Notes: generated from the sequence alone by a model not told the origin. Positions 26,039 through 34,828 are shown, counted from the first letter of the stretch. The stretch is 64,000 bases of DNA from CAVPCZ01 sp963779225 (GCA_963779225.1 CAVZWW010000001.1:930001-994000), one strand, 5' to 3'. Translations and numbers: made by a program.

Positions 26039-29000
26039 GTGCGCTGACTGCCATCATCACGGCAGAAGACCGCAACATCCGCAATCAGGCCCTGGATGCG
26101 TTTTGTGAACAGGCCTCTCTCGAGCAATTGCTCGCGGAATGTGCCCACCTTGAGGAGTTTCGCCGTTCCAGTCCGAACCTGTATGAACAGGTGAGGGCGT
26201 TGTTCTTTCTCTACGCAATTCATCGCTTCCATATTCCATGCAAGCCCGGTCTCCGTCAGCGCGGGAATATTCCCTTCGAAGGGTACAACGATCTCCTGCG
26301 GCGGCGTTTCGAGGAGGCTATTCAACGATTTCTCGTTCTACAGCGCACGAATGGTCCCGATGATGGTATATCTAGCGCACTCGCAGCGGCATACCGGAGT
26401 CTCGGTTTCCAAACGCTCGCCAATCAGGTGCGTGCGAGCGTCCGTTCTGTGCGCGGCAATCAATGGATGTTCAGGACGGGACATCCTTCGGATCATCCGC
26501 TGCGTATACTCCCTTCGCTTGCGCAGAGAAGAAACGGTCTGTTTCCGGTGCTTCACGAGAAGACACCCGTCCGGATGGATTTGTCGCACAGCGGGTGGAG
26601 CGACATCTTCTTCCTGGGCATGGACTTCCCCGAGGGAGCGCGCGTTCTGAATATTTCGATTGACCTTGCGGTCAGGGATCATGGTGATTCGGCGGTCCCG
26701 CGGCCGCCCGTCGAAGTGTTTTTCCGGGTCATTGACACACCGACGATCCGCCTGGTCAGTGCCGACCTGGGGGCCGTTGCCGAGGTTTCGTCGTTCGGCC
26801 AGCTCTTTGATTTTGCAGCTGACTATCTCGGGTTGCTTAAGGCTGCGGTCATCGCCTCCGGGGTTGTACCGCCCGGAATGGAAGGTGTGCATCAACCCAT
26901 CGGCGATCTCCTGTCACGGCTGGTGGGACCGGGGCTGGGATTCGAAATCGTGAGTCAGGTGAACGGGATACCCAAGGGCTCGCGTCTTGCCGTTTCGACG
27001 ACGCTGCTTGCTTCAATCATCGCCGTTTGCATGCGAGCGACCGGTCAGACCTCCTCCGCCGAAGGTCCATTAAGCGAAGGCGAGAGACGTACGGTGGCTG
27101 CACGCGCAATCCTTGGCGAGTGGCTTGGGGGTTCCGGAGGGGGATGGCAGGATTCCGGAGGGATCTGGCCCGGTATCAAGCTCATCGAAGGGGTGCCGAG
27201 CGGGGAGGGGGACATTGAGTTCGGGATAAGCCGGGGATGCCTGCTGCCCCGCCATTCTGTGTTCACTCTGGATGAGGTGTCGCGCCGGACACGGCAGGAC
27301 CTTCAGGAAAGTCTTGTTCTCGTGCATGGCGGCATGGCACAGGATGTCGGACCGATTCTCGAAATGGTGACCGAGCGTTATCTGCTCCGTTCCGCGGTTG
27401 AATGGCAGGGACGGCAGGAAGCGCTCTCGCTGTTCGAGCAGATCGTCACGCAATTGAAGAAAGGGGATATCCGGGCCGTCGGTAAAGCCACCCACCAGAA
27501 CTTCAAGGGACCAATCCAGTCCATTATTCCCTGGGCGTCAAATCTGTATACCGAATCGATCATTGCGCGTGTGCAGGCGGAGTTCGGCCGGGACTTCTGG
27601 GGATTCTGGATGCTCGGGGGTATGTCCGGCGGAGGAATGGGGTTTCTCTTCCACCCGTCACGAAAAAAAGAAGCCCAGAACCGATTGCAGGAGATTATGA
27701 GTACCGAGAAGCAACGGTACGAGCACGGGATCCCGTTTGCGATAGAGCCTGTCGTCTATGAATTCGCGATCAGCGAACAGGGGTCTTCGGCCGAAGTTCT
27801 TATGGGTGAGGAGACCGTTTTACCTCAATCCTACTATGCCATGATGGTGCCCTCCCTCCTGCGAAAGGACCCGCGGGGACTGACCGCCGTTCAGCGGAAG
27901 GAGCTGGAACATCTGTCCACGGCCTCCAGAACCAATCCGGCTCTTGACGGGATGCTCGAGCGCATCGTTGACCGGCTCTTGCCCGATCAAATCGCGCAGA
28001 CGGCGAATCAGGACACTCTGGAACAACTGCTGGATCGGTATGGGTTCGACCGGATTCAGCACGATCAAATCAGGGCGGATCTGCGCAGTGGACGGGTCGG
28101 ACTCGCGGCAAACCGGCTGCCCATCAGTACGGCCATTACCGACGTGGAGGCGGGCGACGTTGTCGAATGTCCGGGGCCGTCCTCATCGCCGTACCACAGG
28201 ATCGGAGCCGATGCGCTGGCGTCCGGGACTGTTGCGGTACTCACGCTTGCGGCGGGGGCCGGAAGCCGCTGGACGAAAGGGGCGGGCACGGTGAAGGCCC
28301 TCTATCCTTTTTGCCGGTTAGGCGGAGCGCACCGCACCTTTGTGGAGACGCATCTGGCGAAGAGCCGTCGTACCATGAAACAATTTGGAGGCGCGATTCC
28401 TCACTTGTTTTCGACCGGGTACCTGACCCATGACGCCATCGCGCAGTACCTCGAAGGGCAGAAGTTCTACGGCTACCAGGGTGATGTCCTCCTTTCGCCC
28501 GGGAGCAGCATCGGACTGCGGTTGATTCCGACAATTCGTGATCTCCGGTTTGCGTGGCTGGAAATGCCACAGCAATTGCTGGACGAACAGGCCCAGAAGG
28601 TGCTCGAGAGTCTTCATGCATCGTTGATGGAATGGGCTGAACGGCAGGGCGAAGCAAACGATTACACGGACAATCTTCCCTTGCAGTGCCTTCATCCGGT
28701 CGGGCACTGGTACGAGATTCCCAATCTCTTTCGAAACGGGGTTTTGTCCCGGCTTTTGAAGAAGCGTCCACAGCTCAACTATTTGCTGATACACAATATC
28801 GACACCATGGGTGCAAGCCTCGATCCCGCAATTCTCGGACAGCATATCGAGCGGAAAGCGGCGATGACGGTGGAAGTCATCAACCGCCGGTTGGACGACC
28901 GCGGAGGTGGGCTGGCGAGGACCGATGGACGACTCCGGCTGATCGAGGGACTCGCGCTTCCACGGGAAGAGTACGAGTTCGAGCTCTCGTACTACAATTC

Positions 29001-29352
29001 CGCAACCTACTGGATCGACCTTGACAGGGTGCTGTGCGCGTTCGGACTCACCCGCGGCGATCTGGACAATCAGGAGAAGGTGACGGCGGCTGTGCGTGCG
29101 CTGGCCTCACGCATGCCGACATACATTACGCTCAAGAATGTCAAGAAACGCTGGGGAAAGGGGCAGGAAGACGTGTATCCCACACTCCAGTTCGAAAAAC
29201 TATGGGGGGATATGACAACACTTCCCGGACTTCCCTGTTCGTATGTCGTGGTTCCGCGGGAGCGGGGCCAGCAATTGAAGGAGCCCGCTCAGCTGGACGG
29301 CTGGCTGCGGGATGGATCCGCGGCGTACGTAGAGGCGCTGTGCGAATGGTAG
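26035..29352 (+). CDS. Bifunctional GHMP sugar kinase / UDPGP-type pyrophosphorylase fusion
   Basis: 1,105 residues. About 1-170 is helical and unassigned. About 175-560 is a GHMP kinase similar to the fucokinase half of Bacteroides Fkp: an opening VRMDLSHSGWSD block, the ATP loop as GIPKGSRLAVSTT (311-323, where Fkp-type enzymes have GIPKGSGLGTSS), GGGWQD (368-373) and a C-terminal GGMSGGGMGF motif. About 720-1105 is an UDP-sugar pyrophosphorylase (UDPGP family) with nucleotide loop LAAGAGSRWTKG (738-749), LLIHNIDTMGASLDP as the metal/uridine site and FELSYYNSATYWID. Kinase plus pyrophosphorylase would convert a free sugar to a nucleotide sugar, as in salvage. Fkp itself has the pyrophosphorylase first; here the order is reversed and the second domain is of a different family. 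Sugar identity unknown. Confidence 0.8.
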   Translation: MSALTAIITAEDRNIRNQALDAFCEQASLEQLLAECAHLEEFRRSSPNLYEQVRALFFLYAIHRFHIPCKPGLRQRGNIPFEGYNDLLRRRFEEAIQRFLVLQRTNGPDDGISSALAAAYRSLGFQTLANQVRASVRSVRGNQWMFRTGHPSDHPLRILPSLAQRRNGLFPVLHEKTPVRMDLSHSGWSDIFFLGMDFPEGARVLNISIDLAVRDHGDSAVPRPPVEVFFRVIDTPTIRLVSADLGAVAEVSSFGQLFDFAADYLGLLKAAVIASGVVPPGMEGVHQPIGDLLSRLVGPGLGFEIVSQVNGIPKGSRLAVSTTLLASIIAVCMRATGQTSSAEGPLSEGERRTVAARAILGEWLGGSGGGWQDSGGIWPGIKLIEGVPSGEGDIEFGISRGCLLPRHSVFTLDEVSRRTRQDLQESLVLVHGGMAQDVGPILEMVTERYLLRSAVEWQGRQEALSLFEQIVTQLKKGDIRAVGKATHQNFKGPIQSIIPWASNLYTESIIARVQAEFGRDFWGFWMLGGMSGGGMGFLFHPSRKKEAQNRLQEIMSTEKQRYEHGIPFAIEPVVYEFAISEQGSSAEVLMGEETVLPQSYYAMMVPSLLRKDPRGLTAVQRKELEHLSTASRTNPALDGMLERIVDRLLPDQIAQTANQDTLEQLLDRYGFDRIQHDQIRADLRSGRVGLAANRLPISTAITDVEAGDVVECPGPSSSPYHRIGADALASGTVAVLTLAAGAGSRWTKGAGTVKALYPFCRLGGAHRTFVETHLAKSRRTMKQFGGAIPHLFSTGYLTHDAIAQYLEGQKFYGYQGDVLLSPGSSIGLRLIPTIRDLRFAWLEMPQQLLDEQAQKVLESLHASLMEWAERQGEANDYTDNLPLQCLHPVGHWYEIPNLFRNGVLSRLLKKRPQLNYLLIHNIDTMGASLDPAILGQHIERKAAMTVEVINRRLDDRGGGLARTDGRLRLIEGLALPREEYEFELSYYNSATYWIDLDRVLCAFGLTRGDLDNQEKVTAAVRALASRMPTYITLKNVKKRWGKGQEDVYPTLQFEKLWGDMTTLPGLPCSYVVVPRERGQQLKEPAQLDGWLRDGSAAYVEALCEW

Positions 29353-29361
29353 CGCGCTGCA

Positions 29362-29391
29362 GGAGCCCCCACGGCTCCAAGTTCCGTTTTT
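29362..29391 (+). terminator. Terminator of the sugar-activating operon
   Basis: GGAGCC/GGCTCC stem (29362-29378) with a 5-nt loop, then a tract ending GTTTTT, 10 nt after the stop. Confidence 0.65.
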
Positions 29392-29445
29392 GAGTTTTCC
29401 GGGCAGCCGGGCAGGCCGGATGCGGCGGCGACACATCGGCAGGTT

Positions 29446-29901
29446 TCAAGACCCTGACTGCCCGGGTTCGCCGGCCGTTCGCCGGGATTGACGGAATGCG
29501 GTGTCCACCCCCAGGGCCAGTACAACTCCCACCCCGTTGGCCACGAAATCGGCGGGATCATACACGTTTGCCATCACACCAAAACCATCCAGAGCCTCAA
29601 ACAGCTCTACCGCCGCCAGACCAAGACCCGCGGTAAACAGCCGTTTGGGTCCAAAGTGGAACGGTAGGTGGAGAACGATGAAGTAGACTGCGAAGGAAAC
29701 GGTGATGTTCCCGCCATAGTTGTGCACGAGCTCCTGGAATGGCCCGGCATAGTGTCTCTTCAGCACGAGCGCGGCCACGCCGAGGAGGATAAATGACACG
29801 TTGCGAATTTTCGCTCCGTCGAAAGATCTTGATGTCTCCGGCGTGCGTGGCGAAGAAGTCAGCCCCGACGCGGAACGGTAGGGTTTGATACGGCCCGCCA
29901 T
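29446..29901 (-). CDS. VanZ-like small integral membrane protein
   Basis: 151 residues from the ATG at 29901; an in-frame start at 29988 is excluded because it coincides with the -35 box of the promoter. After a polar N-terminus of about 30 residues there are four hydrophobic segments (VSFILLGVAALVL, ITVSFAVYFIVLHLPF, LFTAGLGLAAVELFEAL, FVANGVGVVLALGVD). The last carries Y-D-P-A-D-F-V-A-N-G-V-G, which is close to the D-x-x-D-x-x-x-N-x-x-G motif of VanZ-family proteins. VanZ members are poorly understood; teicoplanin resistance is known only for the founding member, so no resistance is implied. Confidence in a real membrane protein is high, in the family moderate. Confidence 0.65.
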   Translation of the reverse strand: MAGRIKPYRSASGLTSSPRTPETSRSFDGAKIRNVSFILLGVAALVLKRHYAGPFQELVHNYGGNITVSFAVYFIVLHLPFHFGPKRLFTAGLGLAAVELFEALDGFGVMANVYDPADFVANGVGVVLALGVDTAFRQSRRTAGEPGQSGS

Positions 29902-29959
29902 AGGAGTTTTCCACAGGAACGGATGGTTGATCTGCCGGAATACCTGAAAATGCTCACGT

Positions 29960-29988
29960 AATGTACAGGGCGGAGGTGGGAGAGTCAA
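29960..29988 (-). promoter_or_regulatory. Promoter for the VanZ-like gene
   Basis: Minus strand TTGACT, 17 nt, TACATT; the -10 box is 59 nt before the ATG at 29901. Confidence 0.6.
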
Positions 29989-30004
29989 CTCAAAAAAATA
30001 GTAC

Positions 30005-30033
30005 TTGACTCAAGGTCTCCAGGCACATATCTT
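30005..30033 (+). promoter_or_regulatory. Divergent promoter facing the VanZ-like gene promoter
   Basis: TTGACT, 17 nt, TATCTT. The two -35 boxes form an inverted repeat (AGTCAA...TTGACT, 29983-30010). The first recognised gene downstream begins only at 30436. Confidence 0.55.
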
Positions 30034-30083
30034 ATCTCATTGTTCTTTTCCAGGTCGGCGGATTTTTGTACGGAGAACCCTTC

Positions 30084-30350
30084 ATGTGCGTTTATCCTGA
30101 AGTTCTCAAGTGCACCATGCATTCGCCGTACTCCGCCTCGAAAACACCTTCCAGCATCTCTGTCCCTTTAGCGGTTGTTCCCCCCAATCCAGCCATTGCC
30201 CTGACACGAATTTCCGGACCATACCCTGGCCGCCTGTGGCCTACGGAAGCACCTTTGCGCCTTTCCCGATCTCCTGGTGGGCAGGCACGGCCGGAGGGGC
30301 AATCGTACCGCATCCGAATGGGCAAGTTACCACCCGCCGGGGGAGAATGA
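30084..30350 (+). CDS. Unrecognised 88-residue ORF behind a good promoter (doubtful)
   Basis: An ATG at 30084 has GGAG about 9 nt upstream and lies 51 nt after the -10 box at 30028. The product is rich in Pro/Ser/Arg with no signal peptide, membrane segment or known motif, and overlapping ORFs exist in two other frames, including a minus-strand 77-residue one. It may be a leader region, a decayed gene or a real small protein. Listed because transcription and translation signals are present. Confidence 0.25.
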   Translation: MCVYPEVLKCTMHSPYSASKTPSSISVPLAVVPPNPAIALTRISGPYPGRLWPTEAPLRLSRSPGGQARPEGQSYRIRMGKLPPAGGE

Positions 30351-30435
30351 GCCTTGCCGGCGCGAGCCTATCGAACAGAATGAGTATGATTCTCTAACCA
30401 ACCACACCCCATCACCATCAGAAAGGGCACACTCA

Positions 30436-31008
30436 ATGCGCGGTCCATTGTTCTTCTGCGGTCTGGTCATGTTCTGCATGACCCTGTTCTTCATTTCTCC
30501 GGATGCCGCTCAGGCGCAGACTCCTCCGACAAAAGCCCAGATTGAGCACGGAGAGTATATTGTCCGCGTCAGCGGCTGCGCAGATTGTCACGCTCCTAAG
30601 ACCATGACACCCAACGGTCCTGTCCCTCACCCCATGAAAGGGTTATCGGGTCAACAGGCCGACGCAAAGCTCCCCGCAATCCCGAAGGACGTGCTCGGGC
30701 CCGACAAATGGGCTGCCATTACGAATGGCGACTTCACGGCATGGGTCGGTCCATGGGGTGTTTCTTTTTCTGCAAACATTACCTCTGATCCGGCCACGGG
30801 AATCGGAGGCTGGACCGAAGATATCTTCATCAAAACCCTACGCACAGGAAAGCACATGGGCACGGGGCGGAACCTCCTCCCGCCGATGCCCTGGCCAACC
30901 ATCGGGCAGATGACAGACCGGGACCTCAAGGACGTCTTTGCATATCTGAAGTCCACAAAGCCCATCGCCAATCGGGTTCCGGATCCGATTCCTCCCCCAA
31001 AGAAGTAG
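30436..31008 (+). CDS. Secreted mono-heme c-type cytochrome
   Basis: 190 residues from the ATG at 30436 (AAAGGG about 9 nt upstream; the frame stays open upstream to 30277 but that part is polar and would mask the leader). Signal peptide ends at AQAQ. One heme c motif, CADCH at 48-52, in the context HGEYIVRVSGCADCHAPK. A distal Met ligand may be in LLPPMPWP, a P-P-M-P-W/Y-P motif found in cytochromes of this kind; the C-terminal helix is DLKDVFAYLKSTKPI. It is a periplasmic electron carrier, similar to the cytochromes that accompany alcohol or aldehyde dehydrogenases, though none is adjacent. Its own terminator follows at 31050. Confidence 0.88.
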   Translation: MRGPLFFCGLVMFCMTLFFISPDAAQAQTPPTKAQIEHGEYIVRVSGCADCHAPKTMTPNGPVPHPMKGLSGQQADAKLPAIPKDVLGPDKWAAITNGDFTAWVGPWGVSFSANITSDPATGIGGWTEDIFIKTLRTGKHMGTGRNLLPPMPWPTIGQMTDRDLKDVFAYLKSTKPIANRVPDPIPPPKK

Positions 31009-31049
31009 GAATCGTCCCCTCGCATGGATGTACTTTTCATTTCGAATTC

Positions 31050-31092
31050 GTAGAGCCCATGTTTCTTGTGGGCTCTACTTGCTCTTTCTTCG
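31050..31092 (+). terminator. Strong hairpin terminator after the cytochrome c gene
   Basis: GTAGAGCCCA (31050) pairs perfectly with TGGGCTCTAC (31069-31078), then TTGCTCTTTCTTC. Between here and the promoter at 31276 nothing was recognised. Confidence 0.7.
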
Positions 31093-31275
31093 AAAACTTG
31101 TTGCCAGACCTGCCACGACGTCCCCGTGCACCGCTCACCGCGGAACATTTCCGACACAGTAGTCCCTCGAAACCATCGTATCTGAGACAGGAGTTCCCTC
31201 GAACAAGCTCCCCTGAGACCGGAGTAGGCGGCAACCATTGTGCCTTGAGACAGGCCCCCTACGGTGCGATCCTGC

Positions 31276-31304
31276 TTGACTCTGCCCGATTCCTGTGCAA
31301 TATT
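31276..31304 (+). promoter_or_regulatory. Promoter for the GH28 gene
   Basis: TTGACT, 17 nt, AATATT, 26 nt before the ATG at 31330. Confidence 0.5.
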
Positions 31305-31329
31305 AGGTCATCTGCATAAGGATCGGTCT

Positions 31330-33027
31330 ATGAGAGGTCTGCTCTGTATCGCATTGTTGGGATGTGCTGCAGTGAGCATGGTTTGCACCACCATGGCGCA
31401 ATCGGCGGGCGTGGTTGAAGAGGAAGTGAAGAAGGTCTGCGCGAATCTGCCGTTTGCTATGCCTGACGTGCCCACGCCTCAATTTCCAAACCGGACAGTG
31501 AACATCCGGGAATTCGGCGCGATCTCCGATGGTCACACGATGAACACCCTGGCGTTTGCAGAGGCGATCCAGGCATGTGCAAAAAGCGGAGGCGGAACGG
31601 TTCTGGTTCCGGCCGGGACCTGGCGCACAGGGCCCGTGAGGATCGAAAGCAATATCAACCTCCGCCTGGAGCGCGGGGCGCTTGTCCAGTTCAGTAATCG
31701 TCCTGAAGATTTTCCCCTCATACCAGGATTCGACGGGAAATCGAAGAGATATATCATCACTCCGCCAATCTCTGCATACAGGGCCCGCAATATCGCCATA
31801 ACCGGCGAGGGCATTTTTGACGGGGCAGGGGAAGCGTGGCGTTATGTGAAGAAGGAAAAGCAGACCGAACGGCAGTGGAAGGAACTGGTGGCTTCCGGCG
31901 GCGTGGTGAGTCCGGATGGGAAGGAGTGGTGGCCGTCGAAGGAAGCAATGAATGGAGAATCCTATCTCAAAGGGCTCCAGAAAGCCGGCAGGACTCCCAC
32001 GGTGGAGGACTATGCCAAGGTCCGCGAGTACCTCAGACCCGATCTTGTGCTTCTTGTCCAGTGCACCGGGATACTTCTCGACGGTCCGACCTTCCGGAAT
32101 TCACCCCACTTTCACGTGCGTCCGCAACAGTCGGAGAATATCATTATCAGGAACATCAAGATCTCTTCTCCGTGGTATGCGCAGAACGGTGACGGCCTTG
32201 ATCCTTCCTCCTGCCGCAATGTTGTCATCTACAATATCAGTGTGGACACCGGCGACGACGGTATCTGTCTCAAGCCGGGAACGATCGCCAGAACACAAAA
32301 GCCCGGGCCTTCCTGTGAGAACATCGTCATTGCTGATTGCGTGGTGTATCATGCGCACGGCGGATTTGTCATCGGGAGTGAAAGTTATGGCGGCGTGAAG
32401 AACGTATCGGTTCGCAACTGTGTGTTCATCGAGACGGATATCGGACTGCGGTTCAAATCCATGCGCGGCAATGGCGGTGTAGTGGAGAATGTGTTCATCG
32501 ACGGCATCCAGATGCGGGCGATCCAGAACGAAGCCATACTCTTTGACATGTATTACGGGAGCGGAGCCTCAGAAGGGGGAACGAAGGAGCTGCCTCAGGA
32601 CAGGAAGGCCGAACCGGTAAATGACCGGACTCCTCGTTTCCAGAACATCTCCATCAGAAACATCGTCTGTAGTGGTGCAAGACGAGCGATGCTGATAAAT
32701 GGTCTGCCGGAAATGCCTGTCAAGGATATCGTGCTGGACAGTGTTACCGTTTCGGCGAAACTGGGGGCCGTGATTGTTGATGCCGAGCGAATCACCCTTA
32801 ACGAGTGCAGCATTGCCGCACAATCCGGCCCTGCGATAACCTTGATCCAGAGTCGCACCATTCTTTTCAAGGGCGGAACCTATCCCGGGACGCGGGAAGT
32901 ATTTCTCAGGGTAGACGGGGCGAAATCTGCGAACATCCGGCTGGTTGCCGTCGATCTTCCGGGGGCAAAACAGGCCGTGGCTTTGGAGGCCGGGGTGTCT
33001 CCCGGTGCGGTGGTGATCGAACCATGA
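31330..33027 (+). CDS. Glycoside hydrolase family 28 (polygalacturonase-like)
   Basis: 565 residues from the ATG at 31330 (AAGGA upstream). Signal peptide ends near TTMAQS. The N-terminal NIREFGAISDGHTMNTLAF is the pectate-lyase-3-like entry to the parallel beta-helix. GH28 catalytic signatures are visible: NGDGLDPSSC with the first Asp, DTGDDGICLK with D309/D310, HAHGGFVIGSE with H343, and RFKSMRGNGG (the R-x-K substrate site). Enzymes of this family hydrolyse galacturonan or rhamnogalacturonan by inversion, usually outside the cytoplasm. There is no T9SS tail, so it is probably periplasmic. Its stop overlaps the start of the HsmA-like gene. Exact linkage specificity not readable. Confidence 0.9.
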   Translation: MRGLLCIALLGCAAVSMVCTTMAQSAGVVEEEVKKVCANLPFAMPDVPTPQFPNRTVNIREFGAISDGHTMNTLAFAEAIQACAKSGGGTVLVPAGTWRTGPVRIESNINLRLERGALVQFSNRPEDFPLIPGFDGKSKRYIITPPISAYRARNIAITGEGIFDGAGEAWRYVKKEKQTERQWKELVASGGVVSPDGKEWWPSKEAMNGESYLKGLQKAGRTPTVEDYAKVREYLRPDLVLLVQCTGILLDGPTFRNSPHFHVRPQQSENIIIRNIKISSPWYAQNGDGLDPSSCRNVVIYNISVDTGDDGICLKPGTIARTQKPGPSCENIVIADCVVYHAHGGFVIGSESYGGVKNVSVRNCVFIETDIGLRFKSMRGNGGVVENVFIDGIQMRAIQNEAILFDMYYGSGASEGGTKELPQDRKAEPVNDRTPRFQNISIRNIVCSGARRAMLINGLPEMPVKDIVLDSVTVSAKLGAVIVDAERITLNECSIAAQSGPAITLIQSRTILFKGGTYPGTREVFLRVDGAKSANIRLVAVDLPGAKQAVALEAGVSPGAVVIEP

Positions 33028-33392
33028 TCGTCTCCGCCCTTCTCATTACGCTTGCGCTCGTGTTCTACTCTCTGGGTGTCTGGTCGGAGCGTCTTGCGCG
33101 TTATCTCAAGGCGTGGCATGTGATAGCCTTCTGGACCGGTTTTTTCTTCGACGTCACCGGAACATGGGCGATGCATCGGATGGCCCGCGGGCCGTTTGAC
33201 TTCTGGGAACCTCACACACTGACCGGGCAGATCGCTCTCTGGCTTATGCTGGGGCATGCCCTCTGGGCCACCTTCGTCGTGCGAAAGGGGAGCGAGAAAA
33301 CCCGGACCGGGTTTCATCGTTACAGCCTCTTCGTCTGGCTGGTCTGGCTGGTGCCCTATTTCGGAGGGATGTTTCTTGCCATGAACAAGTAA
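33024..33392 (+). CDS. HsmA-family (TIGR03987) four-helix membrane protein
   Basis: 122 residues from the ATG at 33024, which overlaps the GH28 stop (ATGA). Four hydrophobic helices with TIGR03987-like features: TLALVFYSLGVWSER in helix 1, LKAWHVIAFWTGFFFDVTGT in helix 2, LTGQIALWLMLGHALWA in helix 3 and WLVWLVPYFGGM in helix 4. Several conserved His residues (in AWHV, GHALW and FHRY) could bind heme or metal; that is inference from position. The family function is not established as far as I know. The overlap with GH28 implies co-translation but no clear functional link. Confidence 0.75.
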   Translation: MIVSALLITLALVFYSLGVWSERLARYLKAWHVIAFWTGFFFDVTGTWAMHRMARGPFDFWEPHTLTGQIALWLMLGHALWATFVVRKGSEKTRTGFHRYSLFVWLVWLVPYFGGMFLAMNK

Positions 33393-33408
33393 ATGCTGGT
33401 GATCCCTC

Positions 33409-34593
33409 TCACCGGGTGCTTTTTTCCATCCGCTGCCAGTTCTGGTTCGAACCGATGTTGGGGTTGAAGTCCTCCTGCTCCGCGATGACGTACTCCCCAA
33501 GCCCGTTTACCCAGGCGTTTCGATATCCGGCGGGAAGTTCCACCGGCCGACCGGACAGCGGATCGCGATATTCATCCACGCTCCTGATGTTCTGACTGAA
33601 CCGTTCCGACAGGCGGTCGTACACGGCCTGGCGCTCCTCCCATGTGCGCATCATGTCCTCGGAGATCTCACGGTGCGTCTGACTGATGATTCTGCTCAAC
33701 TCACCCGCATTCCGGATCTGCCTCATCTGATTCTGGATAAGGAAATTCACCACCTGGACGTAGGTGTTCATCCATTGCGGGTTTACGCGGATGGACGAGG
33801 CCATTGTCCGGAACAACGGCCCGAGCGAATCGAGCCGTCCCCGGGGGGCTTTCAAGGAAAAGACATAGCTGACCGTCCAGAGCCTGTTGGTGTAACTTCC
33901 GTACATCGATTGAATGGGAATCGAAAAGGACTCGACCAGAGCATAGAGCTCCTCTTCGAGCACTGTTCCTTCCCATCTGTACCTCACGCGGATCTTCCCG
34001 CCATCAGCCCCTATTCCCGGCTGATGCGATGACACTCCGAGTGCGGCCGCGAGATCCGGCAGTCGCTCTTCGTGGAGGACGGAGAGATTCTGTGCCGAAC
34101 GGCGGAATTTTGCGAGGATGATGGTCTTCAGGGCCTGGACCGGCCCGGTGGGGGAGCGGACCTCTGCGCCGAAGTACTTGGAACCGGGGGGGAACATCTG
34201 CCGGTTCATCGGGTTGTCCGTCCAGAAAAAAGACTGGTTCGGGAACACTTCCATCCCTTCAGGGAGTGACGGGTGAGATGCACGCAACCAGGCCGTCGCG
34301 GGCATGCCGGGGTTATCCAGGATCCAGTTGATCCCCCCGGAGAATTTCCAGTCCGACGGTACCACCATCCGGAAGGCCTCCATGCCCGTCCCGCTTCTGT
34401 CAACACAAACCACTGTGCGCAATCGTAAAGGTGTCTTCCGTGTGATTTCCGACTCGCCATCTGATCCGGATGCCCGCGCGTTGGCTCCCTCGGGCACTAC
34501 ACGGGAGGAATCTCTGCTTTCATTCTGTTTGCTGCATCCAGGAAGGAAAACGTAGAAGAGAAAAAGGATGGGAATGACGGTGGAGGTTTTCAT
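33409..34593 (-). CDS. Hypothetical lipoprotein
   Basis: 394 residues from the ATG at 34593, which has GGAGG about 9 nt upstream; the frame is open to 34686 but the extra part precedes the leader. Lipoprotein signal with lipobox FLPG-C20. The body is mixed alpha/beta with no family I can name; near the C-terminus there is a predicted helical stretch (TWEERQAVYDRLSERFSQN) followed by PLSGRPVELPAGYRNAWVN, which recalls short repeat units in uncharacterised secreted proteins. It converges on the HsmA-like gene (16 nt between stops). An 11-base C tract lies about 100 nt upstream of its start. Confidence 0.7.
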   Translation of the reverse strand: MKTSTVIPILFLFYVFLPGCSKQNESRDSSRVVPEGANARASGSDGESEITRKTPLRLRTVVCVDRSGTGMEAFRMVVPSDWKFSGGINWILDNPGMPATAWLRASHPSLPEGMEVFPNQSFFWTDNPMNRQMFPPGSKYFGAEVRSPTGPVQALKTIILAKFRRSAQNLSVLHEERLPDLAAALGVSSHQPGIGADGGKIRVRYRWEGTVLEEELYALVESFSIPIQSMYGSYTNRLWTVSYVFSLKAPRGRLDSLGPLFRTMASSIRVNPQWMNTYVQVVNFLIQNQMRQIRNAGELSRIISQTHREISEDMMRTWEERQAVYDRLSERFSQNIRSVDEYRDPLSGRPVELPAGYRNAWVNGLGEYVIAEQEDFNPNIGSNQNWQRMEKSTR

Positions 34594-34695
34594 CTCGTGG
34601 CCTCCGTGAAGGGGTGGTCGGTGTCTGAAGCGTTGATGGAAATATACAGGAAAGGAAAAACAATTGCGAGAGCGCACCGTAGCCATGATGGAGTT

Positions 34696-34706
34696 CCCCC
34701 CCCCCC
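34696..34706. repeat. 11-base homopolymeric C tract
   Basis: C11 on the plus strand (G11 on the coding strand of the lipoprotein gene), 103 nt upstream of the start at 34593, in noncoding DNA. Confidence 0.8.
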
Positions 34707-34828
34707 GGAAGCGAAGAGCGGGGATCCATCAATGTCTGGATACCCGCCCGTAGATGCCTCGCTTTGTCGATTCTCTTGACCGTCTCTCGATTCCCGGGGG
34801 AACGCAAAGCCGCTCTCAAACCCCGTAG

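Noticed and set aside
30092..30325. 77-codon minus-strand ORF between the VanZ-like and cytochrome genes
   Set aside because: The divergent promoter points the other way and no ribosome site or family match was seen.
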